NCBI GenBank assembly: GCA_009602725.1 | Contig: WELB01000005.1 | Span: 263,877-327,876 of the forward strand | Length of the DNA stretch: 64,000 bases | Direction of reading: 5' to 3' | From: Spirogloea muscicola | Lineage: Eukaryota; Streptophyta; Zygnematophyceae; Spirogloeales; Spirogloeaceae | In this document: one piece after another, positions 57,253-64,000 of the stretch | Layout: each line of letters opens with the position of its first letter | Position numbering within the stretch: the stretch's first letter is position 1 | Notes under the pieces: model-generated | Database searches by the model: none | What the model saw: the letters and a program-made list of their open reading frames with translations, nothing else | What the model was told of the DNA's origin: nothing | Program-made: the position numbers and the translations under genes

Positions 57253-58493
57253 TTTGCTTGCTGCTCAATTTCAGCCAGGGCCTTCAGATCAAGTGCTACA
57301 TGTGACATCACACATTTTTGGCTACCATGAGAGCATACACAAGAATACGATTTTTTGTGCTTACAGTGGCGAGGCTGGATATGTCTTAAGATTGTGTCCT
57401 TTGGCAGAGCATCACTGGCTTATTCAGCATTTCATCTTTGCCAACCTGGTCAGCATTCCCCCTCTCATCTCTGCCTTGGATCCCACTTTGCCTCATCGTG
57501 CAGAAGAGTGGTGCAGCAGCTGGGCTACCACATACTTCATATATGTGTTATCAAATACGAGGAGTATAGCTCCAGGATCGAGTAGCTGCCTGAGGAGCTG
57601 ACTGCTTCAAGCCAGGTGCACACTCCTGTGTGGGCTTTGAGAGCAAGTTCAGCTGCTTGCACTTGGAGTAATTCGCATCAAGAGAGATGATGGCACCAAA
57701 CAATGGCACTTGCTTTCGTGTAAGAAGCTGCAGGAGAGCTGACGGAAGCACAGTGTTTGTGGCATGTGCAGAGCTGCGAAGTCGAGGAGCCAATTTGTTG
57801 CTTGTTTTCCATCATTAAGTTTGGGGGCACAACCTGCAGTTGTGATGCCATTATTGATACCGCCATAGATAAAGCGGAAGATGCAACGGACCAAGAGCTT
57901 AGTTGCTCTTAACATGGTCTATTTGCATCAATTCAGTAGCACTCACACTCTGTAATCCCACATTATCTTCAAGATTTTGCGTCAACGCAATCTGGAAGTG
58001 CATCCGGATGTGTCACACTCCCTATTGGGCAGGATATCGACTTGTCCCCTTGGAGGAGGGAGAAGCATTTTCCCCTCATGCCTTCAGAAACGATCACTTG
58101 TACTGATGATAACAGTCGCTAATGACAGTGGCGTTTTTCCTGACATCACTGTGAAGTCCTTGGGCCAGCATTAGAGCTGCTGCTTTGATCTGCTGACATG
58201 ACCAACTGGGCTTGCTGCTCCAGTCCACCACCGAAGGTACAGATCTTCATTCATACCTGAGGCACAGAAATGATTACATGGCATCATGGGACAGATTTTG
58301 TGGCAGCTGAAGGCAGGTGAATATGCTCCAAGTGGTAGTGCGTCGAAAGCAATAGAAGCAATGCGCGCATGCTGCCATCGTGAACAACAGGAGTCCTCTG
58401 TGCTAGACTACTGCTGTTGGCACTAGTCTGAGGTACTGCGGTCCTAGTGGCACTGAGATTATCAAGTCCCCACCTCCGAAGTGGAGAAAGTTT

Positions 58494-58521
58494 ATGAGCT
58501 TGCATGAGCATGCAAGCTCAT
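58494..58521. repeat. 13-bp perfect inverted repeat, 2-nt spacer
   Basis: ATGAGCTTGCATG is followed by AG and then CATGCAAGCTCAT. It includes two copies of the CATGCA (RY-like) word. It lies at the edge of the GC-rich unassigned segment. Confidence 0.8.
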
Positions 58522-59943
58522 GAACCCACTTGGAAGCTCGAAGGTCAGATGGCACGACAAAGCCATGGCGCCTTTCAAGCAAGCGCAGCGGCCGCAAGCG
58601 CAGCGGCAGCTGCGCACGTCAGACGGACCCTCTGGGCCGCCGGAAGATCTGGCGCAGACACTTGGCCACGACGTCCCAGACCTCGCGCCAGCACAGCCGG
58701 TTTAGCCCCTTGTCCGTCGCCATAGTGCAGCGTAAACTCCCCGCAGCGCTTCCAACGATGGAGGTCCGAGCCAATCAATGCACACACAATTTGACGAACC
58801 TCCCTTGCCGCTTCAGCTGTCAAAGATGCCGGCGCTACTGCGCTGGCTATGGGCGAGCGACCCACACAGCACAGTGGCAGCGCTAAGTACGGAGTGTCGT
58901 GCTGCGGTAAGTATTGTCTGAAGAGCTGGGAGAAAAGGCGAGGGTGGTGATCGTTGACATGCATGCAGGAGCTGGACTTGCAGGATCTGGGACCATTGGT
59001 TTATGTTTGGCATCAAGAGTGGGTTCTCGAAGTCAAGTGGTAAATGCTCATTCTCGAAGAGCTCGGATAATGTAGTTTAGGCCCTAGCAGTGCTTGGCTT
59101 CCATGTCGTGCAAGCTTCCAGGGTTGCCGGCACAGGGCCAAGAGAGAGTCGTCATGCGTCAGGTGCCAAGACTCAGCTTGGCCCTCAGTGGCACCCAACG
59201 GCTTGTAATGCTTCAGTGTTTTGATTACCGAGCGCCCAGCTGAAGGCCCGTACTCAAGAACAGGCCTCGTAAGCGTGGCGTCAAGAGCCCCATCTGTGAA
59301 CTGTTGGGTTGCGGGCGCCTGTTGCCTAGGAGGGAAGGCCAGCAAGTAATCAATAATAACGATATGACAAAACCTTATCCAATCAAGGGCATCTTGAGTC
59401 GCTCTTTTACCATTAGGGACGTGCTAACAGGCTCTTGGGAGGCGCATGGCACCCAGGTGCCATGCGTCGCAGCCTACGCAGTCTTGGTGTGAAGAGGTTG
59501 GAGCAAGGATGAATGCTGCAACATCGAGCTTACTACAGTTGCATGGCCTCAGTCTGATGGCGGCAAGAGCAGCTGCCAGAAGCATGAATCGATGCTGGCG
59601 AACCTGCAACATGTCCTCTTTCTTAATAGGCCACAGGCTGTTGATGTCTGTGTGGCACTTAATATCGACATCCATTACGCACTTGATTCTACAGTACTGC
59701 ACAGACAGACTTGGGGCCAAAGTAATGTGCTTAAAGCTTGGGGTCAATCACCCTGCCAGCAGGCAAAAGAATCGAGGACTTGAGGGCTTACTTCGAGTGC
59801 TGTTGATCAGCTTCGAGTTTACCATTTTCACTAGTATTCGGCCAGCTTCTAAGGAGGCGCCCATAGAGGGGTGCCACTATACGTGATACGCTGCGGGCTT
59901 CAACTTACACCTGACTCTGCTAGCTTCTACTGTGGGCTCTGCA

Positions 59944-62900
59944 TCAACCAAGTTCGCCCGCCACCCTCATCGCCTTGTCTGCAAGAACATTTATAGCCTC
60001 TGTAAAGAGGACGTCCGGTGGCAAGGCTCCTGTTGACTCGATGGAGACTGCAAATATAACATAAGTTCAGATGTCAGTTGACTACCTCATACATAGACAC
60101 ACATGCTGGCAAGGAAGGTCCAGCTTCAACCAATGAGTACACAGAAAGCTGTGAAGACGTGGCACAAGGAAACCAGCCCCTACATCTGCCATAGCACCCT
60201 GCAATTTTGCCACGATGGCACTGAGTGCTAGCATCATGTGCGGACATTGGGCTGCGCAGCAAGGAAGCAAGCTTCAACGTATGGATGTACTATCCAAACG
60301 CATAAAGGTGGCACAATCTCCAATCACTGCACATAAGCAGTCGCAACGAAAGCAATCACGTACAGATGAAGTGATCCCGTTTTCTCGTCAGCTGGATGTG
60401 CTCCTCCCAACCCTCCTCCATAATGCACTCACGGCACAGAGTGCACGCTCGGGGGTTCACAACCCGGGCTTGCCTTTCTCCTGGCACCCATCTTCAGGAA
60501 TCTTCAGGGTTTCCCCAAGAAAAGCAAGACTATGCTGAAGCCACACATGATTGACATCTTTAAGCAGATTCGCGAGCGAGTGCAGCATCAGAGAAGTGGA
60601 CAGGGTGAGATACAGCTTGCTTGCATATTACTGCTCCATGCACAGACTTTCTAAATAGCATTCAATGGGATAAGAGCCTGATTGCAATGACGCATCAGGC
60701 GATTGAAGCACCCCTGCACTCACCGCGGCCAAGGTTCTCAATGTCAAAGACGCTTGCAGGGCACTTCTGTATGAGGCCGTCAGCCATATCCTGTTTCACT
60801 GGCTTCTTTATTACCACCTACTTGAAATCGCCACAACACTGGCTTGTGAGATAGACACAAGGCAAGGCAAGCATGGCCATCTATCTGTGCAATGGCATTG
60901 ACATGACAAGCCAAGACGGAAACCGCAAATTATAGAGCTCTGCAGATTCAACATTCTTGAAGAGGCTTTAACTAAAACGTTCAACAGATCTATTGTCAAG
61001 CTTGACTGTACAAGCCAGACGCAACTTACAAGACAAAGCACCAGCACCTGAAGGATCTGCAGAGAACATACGTGGGAAGCATTCAACAACAGAAGATCAA
61101 TCGCATCAAGAAGGTGCTGAAGACAATCCTCACCTCAGGCAGCATCTTGTAGAAGGCTGTGGCAACAGGTGACCACTTGGCATGCGTCTTGCCCACGCCC
61201 TTCACAGCGTGCGCCTCCAACTCAACAGACTGAATTAAGCAACGATAGCCCATGAGTATGTTGCTGCAGCTTGAGTTGGATATTGCACAGGACAACCTGC
61301 CAGATAGCTAAGCTAGTACCAATGTGAACAGCCTTCACGGTGATGACTGCAGTGTAGTCAAGGAACGGCATGAAGCCTGGCGACAAGTGCGTGCTTAGGA
61401 GAAAGGGCAGGCTGGCAGGACCTGGCCCGGCCGCAGCTTGGTGAGCACGATGTCGTCAAGCGTGGGCTGGATGCTGGCGCCCTTGAGCTCTCGCCCATCC
61501 TCCTGAGAGGTGGCAAACGACGTAAACTTCTGCTCCTGGTTGGGCGGCAGCTCGCTGCCAGCCGGTAACCACTGCAGCGCTCCCGACAGGACTGCCAAGC
61601 GGGGGCCACCGTATGTAAGTCTGCAGTCAGGTCCATGCTCCACATGGCAACTTAGAAGTGATTGGTATAAATTAGCAACTGCACTCCTACTCTCTTGAGC
61701 GATTCTCGAGGGAGGAGGACTGCTTGCAGAGAATTTTCACTGACAGATAGAACGTTAATGCGTCCAGCACAAACCACAAAGCTTACAGCTCAACACTTAA
61801 AGCTTTCCTCCATGCAGCATGACATCGAGGACCTTGATAACTCCAATGCTGGACTCATACAGGCACATGTCTGCAGTGGTGCTCCTCTTAGTGTAGCAGG
61901 GCCCTTTTCTGTGTCAGGAAGCAGATTACCTGAGGCGCCAACGACACGGTCGCCGTCCCGCTTGCACGTCGCAGCAAGCTTGAAGACAATCGTGTTCTTC
62001 TCCCCAGCCGCATCATCGTCTGCGAATCCCTCGACTAATTGAAATGAGACCAAGCAATGCTCAAGCTATATGGCCTATGGCTCTTGCTTGTGACAAGCTG
62101 AGAAGACCCAGGCCCCCTGACCGCAAGCACAACTTCGAGGCTGTCTGCAAACAGATTGGCAACTGCAGATAGTAGACCCAGGAAGGCCGCAACATGACCA
62201 TAACAATGCCAACGTTTGGCTGAAGCTCTCAACTTGGCCTTTGCTAAATGTTTTGCTTTACTTTGCTTATTGTTGATCTAATTGCAACCTCCAGCGAGAC
62301 CAAGAACCTGACCCAAAAGGCTAGAGCTGAGTCTTGAAGGAAGGATGCCTTGGGCTGGCAGTGGGCGGGAGAGGGCAGCTGGCCACCTACCTGCCTTGTA
62401 CTCAAATGCGCGAGGGTCAACCCTCAGCGGGACAAGGCCAAGGCGATGAGCCAGGACCTCGTCCTGCATCACCGACGTGTTGTCAACCATGAACACCTTC
62501 TCGATTGCCATCGTCGGCACCTGCAGGTTGTGTCAGAGCCCCAAGACGTACAGCACCAGGCACCACGCCATGTCAGCTTCAAGTAATCAATCACTCTGGT
62601 TTATCATCACTGAATTTAATCTAGATATCACAGTCAACTACAGCAAGGCAAGGAATAAGTGATGTTTCAACAACACACAGTGGCTGTGTGTTGTTTATCG
62701 AAACGAAGTTGGGGCCTACAAGCCATGCAGGTGGGGCGGTCACCTCCGCGATGAGGATGCGGCGAAAGGCGTTGGCCAGTGAGGCGTCAATGCCCACCAA
62801 GTCAAACTCCATGTCGGTGGCGCTCATGGACTTGATCTCCACCTGCCGCGTCACGTTAACAGAGGCAGCTGCTAAATGATAGCCCCTCCTTCTACCCTGT

Positions 62901-64000
62901 AGCCTGTAGCTCAGATACTTAGGCTATCCAACCTTGTACATTAGGCTTCACACAAGCGCTCTATGATTAAGTTTGCACGTCGCACTTCGTGTTCAAGGGC
63001 AGCCACGACCTTATGCTGCACAATGTCTGTGCGACGAGAGTTATAAGCCCACATTCAGCTCAAAGACCAGGAATCAACGGTGCCAAGGGTTTCTGGTGGC
63101 GGCACCTTGAGGTTGCGCAGGAGTTCCTCAAAACGGAAGCTGTTATCAACACCCAGCGCCAGGTACGCGCCCGCCGCTTGCACGGAGCTCGTCTGCAGGC
63201 AGGCCGACGCTGCGCCGGCGTGAGCAGTGGGCGGCAGAGATGATGCTGACGGAAGGTCCACCTTACTATTGCTGTTGTTGGTCAAGGTCAAAGTCTGGGG
63301 TGGTCATACACTTTGCTTATACATTATAATTTGAGCTGAGTAATCAATCTGTAGCATGTTGTCAGATGTCACACTTTTGGTTGGGCTTGCAGGAATACTA
63401 AGGGACTGGAATGAAGGGTCACAAGGGTCAAGGGTGAAGAGCCAGCGTCAAAGGCTAAGCTTCAAGTCGTGGTATGAACATCCGGGTTTTGTGTTTGGGG
63501 ACGACAGGGTTCCTTGTTCTAGTTGATCGTCGTACAGTAGATAAGTCCTGATTTTGTTTATTGTAAGCTCCTGATGTGTTCTCCCCCAGTCGATAGACTC
63601 CTGATGTGTCTCCCCGAGTCTCTGTCGACTGGGGAAGAACACATCAGGAGCTTACTACGACTAAAATCAGGACTAATCTACTGTACGACGATCAATCAGA
63701 ACAAGAAAACCTGTCGTCCACTTTGTAGAAATTGCCAAGGTATATGCTTCTTTCTTCCAACGATAGTATTGATACACCTTTACGTTTTGGAATCCGGGGG
63801 AAAATCAGGGTTTGGAATTCGGAAAAATTTAAGGCTCCAAGTTCCAAGGTGCTCCGAGCAGGGTTTCGGGGCCAGGGCTTTGGGCCCTGCGGCGGAGCTC
63901 GCACGTGGTCGGGCGCGTCCTTGCGGCAGGCGACGCGCGTGCGCCGCAGCTCCAGGTGCGGTGGCAGCGCCGGCGCCGCCCCGCCGCCGCCCTCCGCGTC
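59944..64000 (-). CDS. POLR1C: RNA polymerases I and III subunit RPAC1 (AC40), 5' end beyond the window
   Basis: Ten exons are visible on the minus strand: 63905 to the edge ([18 protein letters not shown]); 63106-63192 ([19 protein letters not shown]); 62744-62842 ([30 protein letters not shown]); from 62520 down to about 62391 ([30 protein letters not shown]); 61930-62019; 61422-61620 ([12 protein letters not shown]); 61134-61229 ([20 protein letters not shown]); 60724-60790; 60364-60480 ([12 protein letters not shown]); 59944-60047 ([16 protein letters not shown]), ending AGELG-stop. RPAC1 pairs with AC19 like the bacterial alpha dimer and nucleates assembly of Pol I and Pol III. The alpha motif ANAFRRIL and the CxxC of the insert are present. 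The start codon lies to the right of 64000. Phases checked at the last junction agree (F split T/TC). Confidence 0.93.
63499..63719. repeat. Foldback element: two about 98-nt inverted arms in an RPAC1 intron
   Basis: The left arm (63499-63597) and right arm (about 63622-63719) are imperfect inverted copies. Shared words include GATCGTCGTACAGTAGAT, TAAGCTCCTGATGTGTTCT and CCCAGTCGA. The spacer of about 25 nt itself repeats CTCCTGATGTGTCTCCCC. The element starts GGACGACAGG and ends CCTGTCGTCC. It lies in the first visible intron of RPAC1 (63193-63904). It could be a foldback MITE or a hairpin small-RNA precursor. Target-site duplication is unclear. Confidence 0.85.

Larger units (their letters stand above)
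56815..59943. other. Unassigned region between FAM91 and RPAC1
   Basis: There are exon-like scraps but no recognised family: at 56893-56970 a plus-strand reading GYIEPDFADCLWPYVKHTK, and at 58560-58760 a GC-rich stretch open in several frames. A GA-rich purine tract (57165-57252) and a 28-nt palindrome (58494-58521) are present. FAM91 (+) and RPAC1 (-) converge here, so parts are their 3' UTRs. I cannot define a gene. Confidence 0.35.

Overview
The window is nuclear DNA of a green-lineage eukaryote, most likely a streptophyte (charophyte-grade) alga; the species is not identified. The evidence is: intron-rich genes with GT..AG borders, frequent TGCAG acceptors and GC-rich first exons; a plant-type LRR receptor-like kinase with 72-nt LRR exons; plant-type ICMT and FAM91 proteins; Ty1/copia and gypsy elements; and a nuclear tRNA-Leu. 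There is no operon structure. Assembly gaps lie at 3194-3337, 32363-33007 and 50431-50448, with single N bases at 11581, 24510 and 43938.

Layout. 1.24-3.2 kb (-): a gene of four repeated two-exon, four-cysteine modules, family unrecognised. 3.6-5.7 kb: fragments of a dispersed retroelement. 6.9-11.65 kb (-): mitochondrial ABC half-transporter (ATM3/ABCB7). 11.7-13.4 kb: more retroelement fragments, partly tail to tail. 14.36-24.43 kb (-): exportin-1, with a duplicated 98-nt exon that looks mutually exclusive. 25.1-30.5 kb (+): LRR-VIII/HPCA1-like receptor kinase with degraded catalytic motifs, divergent from exportin-1. 31.6-32.3 kb (-): unrecognised Cys-containing gene beside a gap. 33.3 kb: tRNA-Leu(UAA). 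33.65-43.6 kb: a transposon nest (a copia element with an internal inverted duplication, inside an older retroelement, plus a gypsy integrase remnant). 43.9-46.4 kb (+): GtrB/DPM-like family 2 glycosyltransferase. 48.36-49.75 kb (-): ICMT, divergent from FAM91 at 50.8-56.8 kb (+). 59.94-64.0 kb (-): RPAC1, the AC40 subunit of RNA polymerases I and III, running off the right edge.

The genes are unrelated housekeeping and signalling functions: Fe-S/thiol export from mitochondria, nuclear export, cell-surface signalling, lipid-linked sugar transfer, prenyl-protein methylation, trans-Golgi tethering and Pol I/III transcription. Points most worth attention are the exportin-1 alternative exon pair, the phase 1-1 cysteine modules, the apparent pseudokinase receptor, and the retroelement family whose 3' tails with a conserved stem-loop are scattered through the window, including the shared XPO1/receptor-kinase upstream region.
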